In this document: in pieces, positions 26,265-35,851 of the stretch
Position numbering within the stretch: the first letter of the stretch is position 1
How the letters are laid out: each line of letters starts with the position of its first letter
NCBI GenBank assembly: GCA_027533385.1
Contig: JAPZUE010000007.1
Location: 1 to 64,000 of the forward strand
Direction: 5' to 3'
Source: Rhizobium sp.
GTDB taxonomy: Bacteria; Pseudomonadota; Alphaproteobacteria; Rhizobiales; Rhizobiaceae
Length of the DNA: 64,000 nucleotides
Made by a program: the position numbers and the translations under genes
The notes under the pieces: model-generated
The model's database searches: none
Seen by the model: only the letters and a program-made list of their open reading frames with translations
What the model was told of the DNA's origin: nothing

Positions 26265-27719
26265 TTACGAACGCCAGAACATCGGCACCAGGAGCACGAG
26301 AACGGTCAGCACTTCCAGACGCCCAAGCAGCATGGCAAGCGACAGGACATAGAGTTCCGGATCGTTCATCATCGCGAAATTGCCGACCGGGCCGATCAGC
26401 GGTCCGATGCCGGGGCCGACATTCGACAGGGCCGTAATGACGGAGGACGTGGCGGTGGCGAAGTCGTAGCCGGCGAGCGCCATGGCCATGGAGCCGATTG
26501 CCCAGATGAAGATATAGGCGCTGACGAACAGGAACACGGCGCGCTGGGTATCCGCATCGACGATCTGGTTGCCGTAGCGCACGGAATAGACCGCATTGGG
26601 ATAGATCAGCTTCTTCAGGCCCGTCACGATGATGTTGAACAGGATGACGAAGCGATAGGCCTTGATGCCGCCGGCCGTCGAGCCGGAGCAGCCGCCCATG
26701 AAGGTGGCGAAAAAGGCGGCCGCCACGGCGAACGGTCCCCAGAGCGTGTAATCCTGGCTGGCATAGCCCGTGGTGGACAGGATCGAGGCGAAGTTGAAGA
26801 AGGAATGGGTCAGCGCTTCCGGCAAAGCAACATCGTTGCGCAGGTGATTGTAGAGCCCGCCGGCGATCGCGAAGGCACCGAGATAGGCAAGAAACACGAA
26901 GATCTGCGGATCACGCAGCGCGTCGAGCCGTCCGCGGACCAGCAGAACGATGAGAATCGAGAAGGGCAGGCTGCAAAGTGTCATGAAGAAGGTCGACACC
27001 CAGAGCAGCGAGTGACTGTCGAAGGCGGCGAAGGAATTGTCGTAATTGCCGAAACCGGCAGTCGCCACTGTCGTGAAGGCGTGCACGATCGCATCGAAAT
27101 GACCCATGCCGGTCAGGTCGTAGGCGATGATGCAGGCAAATGTGATGGCGACATACACTGCCATGAAGGCACGCGTGAAGGTGGCGATGCGGGCAAATGG
27201 CTTGTCGCCGATGTCGGACGATTCCATCTTGAAGAAGGAGACCCCACCGACGCGCAGGAAGGGCAGGACGAAGAGCCCGAGCGCCACGATGCCGATGCCG
27301 CCGAGCCAGGCGATCAGGCCACGCCACATCAGGATGCCGGGTGAAACCTGATGCAGGTTGGAGATGACGGTCGAGCCCGTCGTGGTGATGCCCGAGATCG
27401 ATTCGAACAGCGATTGGGCGAAGGTCAGCCCGAGATCGGAGAAATAGAACGGAATCGCGCCGACCACCGAAAACACGGCCCAGAGCACGTTGACGAGCAG
27501 GAAGCCCATGCGCTTGGTGAAGGTCGGCATGGGGCCGCGCGTCGCCATCGCAGCGGTCAGCGACAGGCCGCCGACCATGGCGGCAGAGACCGTGAAGACC
27601 GACCAGGCCTCGTCCCCATAATAGAGGCTGACCATGGCGGGGATGAGCATCGCCGTCGAGAGATAGAGACCGCAAAGGCCTGCGATATAGACGACGGCGC
27701 GGAGCAGATTGGTATTCAA
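26265..27719 (-). CDS. trkH: TrkH-family potassium uptake channel
   Basis: A 484-residue integral membrane protein with about ten helices arranged as four M1-P-M2 repeats. All four pore loops are visible: SGITTTGSTV, TTVATAGFGNYD, LSTTGYAS and LSNVGPGIG. Potassium uptake normally needs the cytoplasmic NAD-binding partner TrkA, which is not in this window. The gene diverges from ilvA with a 96-base gap. Length is typical. Confidence 0.96.
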   Translation of the reverse strand: MNTNLLRAVVYIAGLCGLYLSTAMLIPAMVSLYYGDEAWSVFTVSAAMVGGLSLTAAMATRGPMPTFTKRMGFLLVNVLWAVFSVVGAIPFYFSDLGLTFAQSLFESISGITTTGSTVISNLHQVSPGILMWRGLIAWLGGIGIVALGLFVLPFLRVGGVSFFKMESSDIGDKPFARIATFTRAFMAVYVAITFACIIAYDLTGMGHFDAIVHAFTTVATAGFGNYDNSFAAFDSHSLLWVSTFFMTLCSLPFSILIVLLVRGRLDALRDPQIFVFLAYLGAFAIAGGLYNHLRNDVALPEALTHSFFNFASILSTTGYASQDYTLWGPFAVAAAFFATFMGGCSGSTAGGIKAYRFVILFNIIVTGLKKLIYPNAVYSVRYGNQIVDADTQRAVFLFVSAYIFIWAIGSMAMALAGYDFATATSSVITALSNVGPGIGPLIGPVGNFAMMNDPELYVLSLAMLLGRLEVLTVLVLLVPMFWRS

Positions 27720-27815
27720 GGAATTTCTTCCGTCTGTTGCAGCTGAAAGAGGCTTTGTCTCTGCCCGTTCTCTATGCCATAGCGGGGCTCAGTCCAAAAT
27801 TCAACGGAGGGTGAC

Positions 27816-29066
27816 GTGACCCCCAGTCAAGTCGATGAAGCGCTGGAGGCGATGCGCGGCCTCTTTCCCGAAACGCCGCTGCAGCTCAACGAACATCTGA
27901 GCGCCCGCTACGGGGCCAATGTCTACCTGAAGCGCGAGGATCTGACCCCGGTTCGCTCCTACAAGATCAGGGGCGCCTTCAACTTTTTCCGCAAGATCGT
28001 CGCCGATAGCCCCTCCGGCACGACCTTTGTCTGCGCCTCCGCCGGCAATCACGCCCAGGGTTTTGCCTATGTCTGCCGCCACTTCGGAGTTCAGGGCGTT
28101 GTCTTCATGCCGGTGACGACGCCGCAGCAGAAGATCGACAAGACCCGCATCTTCGGCGGCGAATTCATCACCATCCGCCTGATCGGCGACATCTTCGACC
28201 AGTGCTATCAGGCCGCCCGCGAGCATGTCGAGGCGATCGGCGGCTATATGGTGCCACCCTTCGATCACCCCGATATCATCGAGGGCCAGGCGACGGTTGC
28301 GGCCGAAGTCATGCAGCAGCTGCCGGACGGCGTGACGCCGGATCTCGTCGTGATGCCGGTGGGCGGCGGCGGGCTTTCGTCAGGCATGACCGGCTATATG
28401 GCCGGCAAGGTTTCGCCCGAAGCGATGATCTTCTGCGAACCCCAGGGCGCCCCGAGCCTGAAGAAGAGCCTTGAGGCCGGCAAAGTCGTGACGCTGCCCA
28501 AGGTCGACAATTTTGTCGATGGTGCTGCCGTGGCCCGGATCGGCGACCACAATTTCGAGGCGTTGAAGAGTTTCCGCCCCGACCAGGTGCTGATCGTGCC
28601 GGAAAACGCGATCTGCGTGACCATGACCGATATGCTGAATGTCGAGGGCGTGGTGCTGGAACCGGCAGGCGCATTGGCGCTGGCGGCCCTCGACCTCCTG
28701 CCGCGCGTGGCGCTGAGTGGCCGCACGATCGTTGCCGTCGTCTCCGGCGGCAATTTCGATTTCGAGCGTCTGCCGGACGTCAAGGAGCGCGCCATGCGCT
28801 ACGCCGGCCTGAAGAAATACTTCATCTTGCGCCTGCCGCAGCGTCCCGGTGCCCTGCGCGACTTTCTCAATCTCCTCGGCCCCGAGGACGATATCGCCCG
28901 CTTCGAATATCTGAAGAAGTCGGCGCGCAATTTCGGCTCCATCCTGATCGGCATCGAGACCGGCAAACGCGAGAATTTTGCCGAACTCTTCGACCGCTTC
29001 GATCAGGCCGGGCTCGGTTTTGAGGACATCACCGAAAACGAGATCCTCGCCAACCTGATCATCTGA
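27816..29066 (+). CDS. ilvA: Threonine ammonia-lyase (threonine deaminase) with C-terminal ACT-like domain
   Basis: This 416-residue PLP enzyme deaminates threonine to 2-oxobutyrate, the first committed step to isoleucine. The PLP lysine lies in VRSYKIRGAFNFF (near residue 50). SAGNHAQGFA binds the cofactor phosphate region and GGGGLSSGM is the glycine loop. The last 90 residues (FILRLPQRPGALRDFLNLL and on) are a single ACT-like regulatory domain. The start is GTG with GGAGG directly upstream. The 3' end overlaps the convergent hydrolase gene by eight bases. Confidence 0.95.
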   Translation: MTPSQVDEALEAMRGLFPETPLQLNEHLSARYGANVYLKREDLTPVRSYKIRGAFNFFRKIVADSPSGTTFVCASAGNHAQGFAYVCRHFGVQGVVFMPVTTPQQKIDKTRIFGGEFITIRLIGDIFDQCYQAAREHVEAIGGYMVPPFDHPDIIEGQATVAAEVMQQLPDGVTPDLVVMPVGGGGLSSGMTGYMAGKVSPEAMIFCEPQGAPSLKKSLEAGKVVTLPKVDNFVDGAAVARIGDHNFEALKSFRPDQVLIVPENAICVTMTDMLNVEGVVLEPAGALALAALDLLPRVALSGRTIVAVVSGGNFDFERLPDVKERAMRYAGLKKYFILRLPQRPGALRDFLNLLGPEDDIARFEYLKKSARNFGSILIGIETGKRENFAELFDRFDQAGLGFEDITENEILANLII

Positions 29067-30045
29067 TGCCTTGCTGCGACAGCCAGTCGAGAATCATCCC
29101 GGCGATCGGCTCTGTGGTGTCGGGCGAATAGGTGTCGCCGGCGATCACATGATTGTTGGCGTCACCGGTCGGGCCGGGATCAACAAGCACATGCGGACCG
29201 CCCCAGCGGGCGGCGACCTCAGCCGTTCGATCGGGCCGCACGACCTTGTCGTTGGCCGACTGGATGAAGAGCGCGGGGATGCGGATGTCTTCAACCGGCG
29301 TATGGGTGGCCAGCCGGACGGACTGGGCCATGGGTATCAGAGCTTCGACCGGGTAATCGGTAGTCCAGTTATGCGCATTGAGCGGGCTGATCGGTTCGAA
29401 TCCGCGACGCGGCTCCAGCAACAGCCTGGCAAGCTGTGCGCCGAAAGGACCCGTCAGCAGAAAACTGCCGGCGGCCTGGACGCCGTAATTGGGCGACAGG
29501 AAGACGGAGGCTGCGACGGTTTCCGCAAGGGCGGGGCGCGCCAGCGCCCAGGTGACGAGCGATGCACCAGTCGAGGTCGAGATCACGACCACCCGGTCAC
29601 CGAGCAGCCGGCCGACGGCAAGCGCTTCGCCGATGTCGCCGGTCCAGTCTTCAAGTGTCACCTGGCCGAGGGCATCGGGATCCTTGAGCCCGTGGCCTGA
29701 AAGCCGGGTGAAGAAGAGATTGGCGCCGAGGCGCTTTGCGACGAGATCGGGCAGCGGCCGGACTTCGGCAGGCGAGGCGGAAAAGCCGTGCACATAGATC
29801 ACCGAGATCGGAGTTCTCTGCCGGGAAGTCGGGTCCGCCCAGACGATCTGCTTGCCGAGCCCCTCGCGGATGGCTCCTGCTTTCGTCTCGTTTGCCGCGA
29901 TCAGGGCTTCGACCGATTCGAGCGGGGTATCCGCCCCGAACTCTGCCGCGCGCTCCAGCGCAAGCATCGGGGGTCTGAGATACAGGAAGGCGAGGCCTGC
30001 AGCGGCAACGACAATGACGGCAAGCGAAAAGCCCATGATCCGCAT
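29059..30045 (-). CDS. Membrane-anchored alpha/beta hydrolase
   Basis: A 328-residue protein. An N-terminal hydrophobic helix (about residues 4-24) is followed by an alpha/beta hydrolase core: oxyanion strand VIYVHGFSASPAEV, a nucleophile elbow S-T-S-T-G-A-S near residue 160, an acid in FIQSANDKVV, and a histidine in GDANNHVI. It would be a periplasmic or membrane-associated esterase or lipase-like enzyme with unknown substrate. The ATG has GGAGG seven bases upstream, which rejects the much longer upstream frame. It is convergent with ilvA. Confidence 0.88.
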   Translation of the reverse strand: MRIMGFSLAVIVVAAAGLAFLYLRPPMLALERAAEFGADTPLESVEALIAANETKAGAIREGLGKQIVWADPTSRQRTPISVIYVHGFSASPAEVRPLPDLVAKRLGANLFFTRLSGHGLKDPDALGQVTLEDWTGDIGEALAVGRLLGDRVVVISTSTGASLVTWALARPALAETVAASVFLSPNYGVQAAGSFLLTGPFGAQLARLLLEPRRGFEPISPLNAHNWTTDYPVEALIPMAQSVRLATHTPVEDIRIPALFIQSANDKVVRPDRTAEVAARWGGPHVLVDPGPTGDANNHVIAGDTYSPDTTEPIAGMILDWLSQQGIR

Positions 30046-30159
30046 CCCATTTCCTCCCCGGTCCCCCAAGACCGAAGGCGACCTTATCACGCTGTCGTTA
30101 GGCGGGAAGTGGTGTTGCCTGCTCTTCCTCGCCGGTCCTCGCTGTGCTAGGGAACGCTC

Positions 30160-30480
30160 ATGTCGATCCTGTCCCGTATCCTCTCGATTTTCACCGGTGG
30201 CTCTTCCTCCGAAAGCCCTGCCAAGCCTTTGGCCGAACCGCAGACCTACAAGGACTGCACCATTCATGCCGAGCCGATCCGCGAAGGCAGCCAGTACAGG
30301 CTTGCCGGGCGCATCGAGCGGCAGGTCGATGGTCGTGTGCTGACGCGCAAGTTCATCCGGGCCGATGTCTTCACATCGCTCGACGACGCGCTCGACTGCA
30401 CCTTCCGCAAGGCACAGCAGATCATCGACCAGAACGGCCCCGCGCTTTTCGGCGATGGCGAAGAGATGCGCATAGTTTAA
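30160..30480 (+). CDS. HlyU-family protein
   Basis: This 106-residue protein matches the HlyU family (named for a Vibrio haemolysin activator, though most proteobacterial members are uncharacterised). Typical blocks are YKDCTIHAEPI, GSQYRLAGRIER, VLTRKFIRADVFTSLDDAL and AQQIIDQNG. The N-terminus has a short hydrophobic Ser/Ile-rich segment. It is a single gene between the hydrolase and the ammonium-sensor fusion. Confidence 0.85.
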   Translation: MSILSRILSIFTGGSSSESPAKPLAEPQTYKDCTIHAEPIREGSQYRLAGRIERQVDGRVLTRKFIRADVFTSLDDALDCTFRKAQQIIDQNGPALFGDGEEMRIV

Positions 30481-30768
30481 GCGCCGCTCATTTCTAAATG
30501 GAGTGAGTTCTGTTGGCTGAAACGCAGTCGGATGGTCACCCGGCTGGCGCTTGTCGTGGCCACGGCATGCGGGCCAAGCCAGCCGGGCGATCATGCGGCC
30601 CGTTGCAGCCAACCCGAAGGGCCGGGCATCTTTCCGCCGAAATCAGCGGCGGTCGTCTCGCCGATGCCCCAGGCAGTACCGGCTTATCGCGAAGAATCGC
30701 TTTTTGCGGTCACCGAATGTTAATGATGCAGCGCAACACTGACCCGGTGATATTGTCCGGGTTTTCCA
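30481..30768. other. Leader region before the Amt-GGDEF-EAL gene
   Basis: About 290 bases with no supported gene; short plus-strand frames here lack motifs. It should hold the promoter of the fusion gene. No clear sigma-70 or sigma-54 (TGGCAC-N5-TTGC) element was recognised by eye. Confidence 0.35.
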
Positions 30769-33700
30769 GTGATCTTTGCATTGAGATCTGCTTATTTTCT
30801 TCCCTTTTATGGCCTGGCAATAAGCCTGATCCCGGGTGCAACGGCCCAGGCTCAGGAGGCCACCGTTGAGGTCGCCAAGGCATCCGCCGACCTTGCCTGG
30901 CTGATGGCTGCGGCCGGTATGGTCATGATGATGCAGATCGGCTTCCTGCTCCTCGAGGCCGGCATGGTCCGCTCGAAGAACTCGATCAATGTCGCCCAGA
31001 AGAACCTGCTTGATTTCGTCTTCGGCGTCGTCGGTTTCGCGGTCGTTGGTTTCATGTTCGCCTTCGGCGCATCCGGCTTCCTTCCGCTTGGCTTCGACAG
31101 CGACTACTTTCTGCTGCAGAACCTCGACAGCTGGCTTGCCGGCTTCTTCGTCTTCCAGGTGATGTTCTGCGGCACGGCCGCCACCATTGTCTCCGGTGCG
31201 GTTGCCGAACGCATGACGCTCTCGGCCTATGTTTTTGGTTCGATTGTCCTGTCCACGCTGATCTATCCGGTGTTCGTCCACTGGGTCTGGGGTGCTGCGA
31301 TCGGACCCAATTCGGGGGCTTTTCTTGGGAACCTGGGCTTTGTCGATTTTGCCGGGTCAACTGTCGTTCATGCCACGGGCGGCTGGGTCGCGCTCGCCGC
31401 CTGCCTTGTCATCGGGGCAAGGCGTGGTCGTTTCGATGCCGAGGGGCGCCCGGTTCGCATCGCCGGTAACAATCCGGTGCTATCAACCACGGGCGGCCTC
31501 ATCCTCTTCTTTGGCTGGATCGGCTTCAATGGCGGCTCGACGCTCGCGGCCAATGCCGATGTCGCCCCGATCATTCTGAACACGGTGCTGGCTGGCGGCA
31601 TGGGCACCTGCGTCGGCTATGTCATTGGCGCCAAGCAGGATGGCGTGGTCCTGCCGGAAAAGGCCCTATGCGGCATGCTGGGCGCACTGGTCGCCGTGAC
31701 GGCGGGCTGCCATATCCTCGAACCGGGCGGCGCGCTGCTGACCGGAGCGCTCGGTTCGGTGGTCGCGGTTTTCGGCAACCAGTATGTCGAAGAGAAGCTG
31801 AAGGTGGACGATGCCGTCGGCGCCGTCGGCGTGCATGCCTTTGCCGGTGTGGCGGGCACCCTGTCGCTGGCGCTGCTGGCGCCCGTCTATCAGCTGCCGA
31901 CCGGCGGACGTTTCGACCAGCTCTACATCCAGATCTTCGGCTCGGCGCTGAATTTCTACTGGGCCTTCGGCTTGGGCTATGCCTTCTTCTGGACGCTCGA
32001 CAGGCTTGTGCCGGTGCGCGTGACCGCCCAGGTCGAAGACATCGGTCTCAATATTGCCGAACACGGAACGCGGCTCGGCGTCGGCCATGTCGAGGACGCA
32101 CTCTCGAAGCTGGTATCCGGCAAGGCGGATCTCGGCGACCGGCTGGCGGTCGATCCGGGCGACGAGGCCGAAAAGCTGACCCGCCTTTTCAACAGCCTGA
32201 TGGACAATATCCAGCATCAGGAACGCAGCCGCAGCGAACTGGAGGCCCAGGTTCGTGACCAGGAAGAGGCGGAGCGTGTGACAGCGCTCGCAAATGCCAC
32301 ATTCGAAGCCATCGTGATGCATGAGCGTGGCATCATCATCGACGGCAACGAGCAATTGGAAGTCCTGACGGGGCGCTCTGTGGAGGAGCTGAAGGGAACC
32401 TCGATCCTCGATCTCGTGGACGAGACCGGCCGGCGGCTCTTGATCGACGATCCCGAGCCGGCCCCCGATGTGTCGCGAGAATTTCAGGTGGTACGGCCTG
32501 ACGGCTCGATGATCCCGATCGAGGCGCGAGGTCGCAACATCGAATATCGCGGACGTCACATCCGCATCAGCTGTCTCGTCGATCTTCGCGAGCGCAAGGC
32601 CGCCGAAGGCCGTATCCGCCATCTGGCGCAGCACGATCCCCTGACGGGTCTTGCAAACCGCGCGCTGTTCACCGAAACGCTGGCCGTCCATGTCGAGCAA
32701 GCCAATGATGGCTGGGGCTGCGGCGTGCTGCTGGTCGATCTCGATCACTTCAAGGACGTCAACGATCTCTATGGCCACCCGGCCGGCGACGAGGTGATCC
32801 GCGAGACGGCGCGGCGCCTCGCGGACGTTGTCGGTCCCTCCGCTCTGGCAGCCCGCCTGGGTGGCGACGAATTCGCTGTCATCCTGGGCAACTGCCATTT
32901 CGAGGCCCAGATCGAGGATGTCAGCCGTCGTCTGATCGAAGTCTTCCGCCAGCCTTTCGACACCGGGCAGGGCGAGCGCATCAAATGCGGCATTTCGATC
33001 GGTGGTGCGCTGTGCCCCGAACATGCCGCCTCCCTCGACGAGTTGATCGGTCGCGCCGATGTGGCGCTCTATCATGCCAAGAAATCGGGGCGAAACACCT
33101 TCCGCACCTATCGCCGCGGCATGGATGAGCTGATCGAAAAGCGACGGGCGCTGGAGGCAGATATCGAACGCGGCCTGGAGCGTGGCGAGTTCGAACTCTA
33201 TCTGCAGCCGCGGGTCGCCGCCCGTGATGGGGCGATCGTCGGTTACGAGGCGCTGGTGCGCTGGCGGCATCCGGAGCGCGGCATGGTGCAGCCGGGCGAC
33301 TTCATTCCGGTCGCCGAGGTCTCGGGCAAGATCATCGATCTCGGCGAATGGGTGCTGGCAAAAGCCTGTGAGCTGGCGGCCGGTTTCGCTGGCCAACTGC
33401 ATGTCAGCGTCAATGTCTCGCCCGTTCAATTCCGCCATCCGCAATTCCTCGATCGCATCGAGGCCATCCTGTCGGCGTCGGGCGTCTCGCCGCACCAAAT
33501 CGAACTTGAGATCACCGAAAGCGTTCTGATCGACGACGACCAGCGGGCGCGGCTCATCCTGGCCCACCTGAAGTCGCTGGGCCTGCGGATCGCGCTCGAC
33601 GACTTCGGCACGGGGTATTCCTCGCTCAGCTATCTCAGCCGCTATCCCTTCGACGTCATCAAGATCGACCGCAGCTTCGTCTCAGCGCTCGGCACGCAGG

Positions 33701-33996
33701 AGACGGCGGATGCGATCGTCCGCACGATTATCGATCTCGGCAACGGGCTTGGCATGCGGGTGGTGGCAGAGGGCGTGGAGACGGTGGATCAGGCCCGCAC
33801 CCTGAGTGCAGCCGGCTGTGACGAACTGCAGGGCTACCTGCTCGGCAGGCCGAAACCCGTCGCCGAGATCGAGGACGCCATCAGTGACGGCATCGTCGCC
33901 GAATTGAAGAAGATTGCACGTCTGCCGAACCATCGGGAAAGACGGCTTGCTTCAGCCGAGAGAGAGGCGCCGTCGGCCAGGGTCGCCGGCGCCTGA
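30769..33996 (+). CDS. Ammonium transporter fused to PAS, GGDEF and EAL domains
   Basis: A 1075-residue sensor enzyme. After a signal-like segment (to about residue 28), residues 40-425 form an Amt/Rh channel with about 11 helices. The pore histidines are conserved (His201 in VVHATGGW and His356 in VGVHAFAG), as are FCGTAATIVSGAVAER and the GFNGGS block. A coiled segment (to about 500) leads to a PAS domain (about 505-615), a GGDEF domain (GGDEF at 698-702) and an EAL domain (EAL at 827-829, DDFGTG at 944-949, KIDRSFV). Both catalytic signatures are intact. The inhibitory RxxD before GGDEF is missing (GPSA). It probably converts external ammonium into c-di-GMP change. The start is GTG with a weak RBS. 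Confidence 0.95.
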   Translation: MIFALRSAYFLPFYGLAISLIPGATAQAQEATVEVAKASADLAWLMAAAGMVMMMQIGFLLLEAGMVRSKNSINVAQKNLLDFVFGVVGFAVVGFMFAFGASGFLPLGFDSDYFLLQNLDSWLAGFFVFQVMFCGTAATIVSGAVAERMTLSAYVFGSIVLSTLIYPVFVHWVWGAAIGPNSGAFLGNLGFVDFAGSTVVHATGGWVALAACLVIGARRGRFDAEGRPVRIAGNNPVLSTTGGLILFFGWIGFNGGSTLAANADVAPIILNTVLAGGMGTCVGYVIGAKQDGVVLPEKALCGMLGALVAVTAGCHILEPGGALLTGALGSVVAVFGNQYVEEKLKVDDAVGAVGVHAFAGVAGTLSLALLAPVYQLPTGGRFDQLYIQIFGSALNFYWAFGLGYAFFWTLDRLVPVRVTAQVEDIGLNIAEHGTRLGVGHVEDALSKLVSGKADLGDRLAVDPGDEAEKLTRLFNSLMDNIQHQERSRSELEAQVRDQEEAERVTALANATFEAIVMHERGIIIDGNEQLEVLTGRSVEELKGTSILDLVDETGRRLLIDDPEPAPDVSREFQVVRPDGSMIPIEARGRNIEYRGRHIRISCLVDLRERKAAEGRIRHLAQHDPLTGLANRALFTETLAVHVEQANDGWGCGVLLVDLDHFKDVNDLYGHPAGDEVIRETARRLADVVGPSALAARLGGDEFAVILGNCHFEAQIEDVSRRLIEVFRQPFDTGQGERIKCGISIGGALCPEHAASLDELIGRADVALYHAKKSGRNTFRTYRRGMDELIEKRRALEADIERGLERGEFELYLQPRVAARDGAIVGYEALVRWRHPERGMVQPGDFIPVAEVSGKIIDLGEWVLAKACELAAGFAGQLHVSVNVSPVQFRHPQFLDRIEAILSASGVSPHQIELEITESVLIDDDQRARLILAHLKSLGLRIALDDFGTGYSSLSYLSRYPFDVIKIDRSFVSALGTQETADAIVRTIIDLGNGLGMRVVAEGVETVDQARTLSAAGCDELQGYLLGRPKPVAEIEDAISDGIVAELKKIARLPNHRERRLASAEREAPSARVAGA

Positions 33997-34042
33997 AGGA
34001 TGACAACGCGGCCCAGGGGCCGCGCCTCAGAGCAAGACTGCC

Positions 34043-34657
34043 TCAGGCAGCCCGCGCCAGTTCCTCGACCTTGGCCTTGGCCGAGGCAACAGCCTTTTCG
34101 GCCGCTTCCGGACCATAGGCGACACCTTCGACAAAGACCGTCTCGACGAGCTCGATGCCGAGGAAGCCGAGCACGGTCTTGAGATAGGGCTCGGCATGGT
34201 TCATCGGCGCGCCTGGACCGGAGGAATAAATGCCGCCGGCTGCGAGCACGAGATAGGCCTTCTTGCCCTTGGCGAGGCCGACCGAGCCATTCTCCGTATA
34301 GCTGAAGGTCAGGCCGGCACGGGCCACGTGGTCGATCCAGCTCTTCAGCGACGAGTAGATGTTGAAGTTGATCAGGCCGGTGCCGATGACGATCGTGTCT
34401 GCGGCCATAAGCTCGGCGACGAGCGCGTCGGACAGCGCCACGGCTTCGGCCTCTTCGGCGGTACGGGCGTCGGGCGCCTTGCGGATGGCGGCGGTGAAGG
34501 TGCCGTCGACATGGTCAAGCTGGCTTTCGACGAGGTCGCGATGCACCAGGCTGCCGCCGGTCTGGCCGGCGAACTTCTCGGCGAGCTCGGTCGCGATCGC
34601 ATTGGAGAGGGATTCCGAGCCGCGCGGGCTGGAGGTAACGAGAAGGATGGAAGACAT
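34043..34657 (-). CDS. azoR: FMN-dependent NADH-azoreductase
   Basis: A 204-residue flavodoxin-like enzyme that reduces azo compounds and quinones with NADH. The FMN-phosphate loop SSPRGSESLSNAIA is near the N-terminus. Central blocks GTGLINFNIYSSLKSWIDHV and LAAGGIYSSGPG fit AzoR. The ATG at this position has GAGGAA seven bases upstream. It is divergent from a LysR-type gene with about 130 bases between starts, so that regulator probably controls it. Confidence 0.93.
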   Translation of the reverse strand: MSSILLVTSSPRGSESLSNAIATELAEKFAGQTGGSLVHRDLVESQLDHVDGTFTAAIRKAPDARTAEEAEAVALSDALVAELMAADTIVIGTGLINFNIYSSLKSWIDHVARAGLTFSYTENGSVGLAKGKKAYLVLAAGGIYSSGPGAPMNHAEPYLKTVLGFLGIELVETVFVEGVAYGPEAAEKAVASAKAKVEELARAA

Positions 34658-34786
34658 GTGCAGTTCCTCGAATGGTGGAAGGCCCTTGGGAGCAGGCCTG
34701 CCATGCATCTATGCCTGACCACGCATCGATAAAACTGTGATAATCTAGATCGGTTGTATCGAATAACTGGATGGATGCCCGTCGCA

Positions 34787-35725
34787 ATGGATGCCAACCC
34801 GACCCTCGACCAGCTGCAGGTCTTCCTGACCGTTGCCGATACCGGCAGCTTTTCGGCCGCCGCCCGGCAGCTCAACCGCGCCCAGTCTGTCGTCAGCTAC
34901 ACGATCGGCAATCTGGAGAGCCAGCTTGGCGTATCCCTGTTCGAGCGCACCGGCACGCGCCAGCCGCGCCTGACGGAGGAGGGCAGGGCCATGCTGACCG
35001 ATGCCCGCCGGATCGTCGGCGATCTCCAGGTGATGCGTGCCAAGGCCCGCGGCATGCGCCAGGGGCTGGAAGCGGAGCTGTCGATTGCCATCAGCGTCCT
35101 CGTGCCGACAGCGGCCCTGCTGGACGTGCTCCGTGACTTCCAGCGCCGCTTTCCCTCGGTTTCGCTGCGTCTGGAAGTCGGCGAACTTGGTCGTCTGGTC
35201 GAACTCGTGGTCAGCGGCAAGGCGGCGATCGGCATCGGCGGTGCGCCGACCCGTCAGGACGACACGCTGATCGTCGAGCGTATCGGTCATAATTTCCTGT
35301 TGCCGGCGGCCGCCCGCGACCACCCGCTGGCCCGGCTCAAGGGCACGCTTTCCCTGCAGGATGTGCGCGAGGAAACCCAGATTGTCGTCAGCGATGCCTC
35401 GGACCTGACCTCCGGACGCGACTTCAACGTCCTTTCCTTCAAGACCTGGCGGGTCAGCGACATGGCGACCAAACATCAGCTGATCCGGGGCGGCCTCGGC
35501 TGGGGCGGATTGCCAGCCTCGGTCATCCGCGATGATCTCGCCAAGGGCCGCATCGTGCATCTTGACCTGCCGGCTTACGAGCAGGGCACCTATAATCTCT
35601 ACGCCATCAGGCGGACCGACAGTCCGCCGGGGCCGGCCGGCACCTGGCTGATCCGCGCCTTCGAGGAACGCCTGTCGAATTGCCCCATCGATCTCGCTTC
35701 GATGCCACTTGCAATAGCGGTTTAA
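34787..35725 (+). CDS. LysR-type transcriptional regulator
   Basis: A 312-residue regulator. The N-terminal winged helix-turn-helix is classic (LDQLQVFLTVADTGSFSAAA, then SVVSYTIGNLESQLG), followed by a substrate-binding domain from about residue 90. Start alternatives in the same frame lie at 34754 (TTG) and 34775 (ATG); the chosen ATG gives the usual distance to the helix-turn-helix. Divergent placement next to azoR suggests it senses a quinone or azo/electrophile inducer. This is inference from gene order. Confidence 0.92.
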   Translation: MDANPTLDQLQVFLTVADTGSFSAAARQLNRAQSVVSYTIGNLESQLGVSLFERTGTRQPRLTEEGRAMLTDARRIVGDLQVMRAKARGMRQGLEAELSIAISVLVPTAALLDVLRDFQRRFPSVSLRLEVGELGRLVELVVSGKAAIGIGGAPTRQDDTLIVERIGHNFLLPAAARDHPLARLKGTLSLQDVREETQIVVSDASDLTSGRDFNVLSFKTWRVSDMATKHQLIRGGLGWGGLPASVIRDDLAKGRIVHLDLPAYEQGTYNLYAIRRTDSPPGPAGTWLIRAFEERLSNCPIDLASMPLAIAV

Positions 35726-35727
35726 GG

Positions 35728-35753
35728 AATCGATTCAAGGGCTTGAATCGATT
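35728..35753. repeat. 26-base near-perfect palindrome after the LysR gene
   Basis: AATCGATTCAAG, GG, CTTGAATCGATT: a 12-base inverted repeat with a two-base centre, two bases after the LysR stop codon. It may act as a terminator stem or as a protein-binding palindrome. The core AATCGATTC is itself nearly symmetric. Confidence 0.6.
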
Positions 35754-35851
35754 TGCCTCTTGAGCGGTCAGAGCGGTCGTATGGACTGGGACGTTCAACG
35801 TGTCAGCCAAACCTTGGCGAACACGTGTCGTGCCTCAATCGGCATCCTCGA

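Noticed and set aside
31666..33567. 633-codon minus-strand frame opposite the Amt-GGDEF-EAL gene
   Set aside because: Antisense shadow; the plus-strand frame has complete domain motifs.
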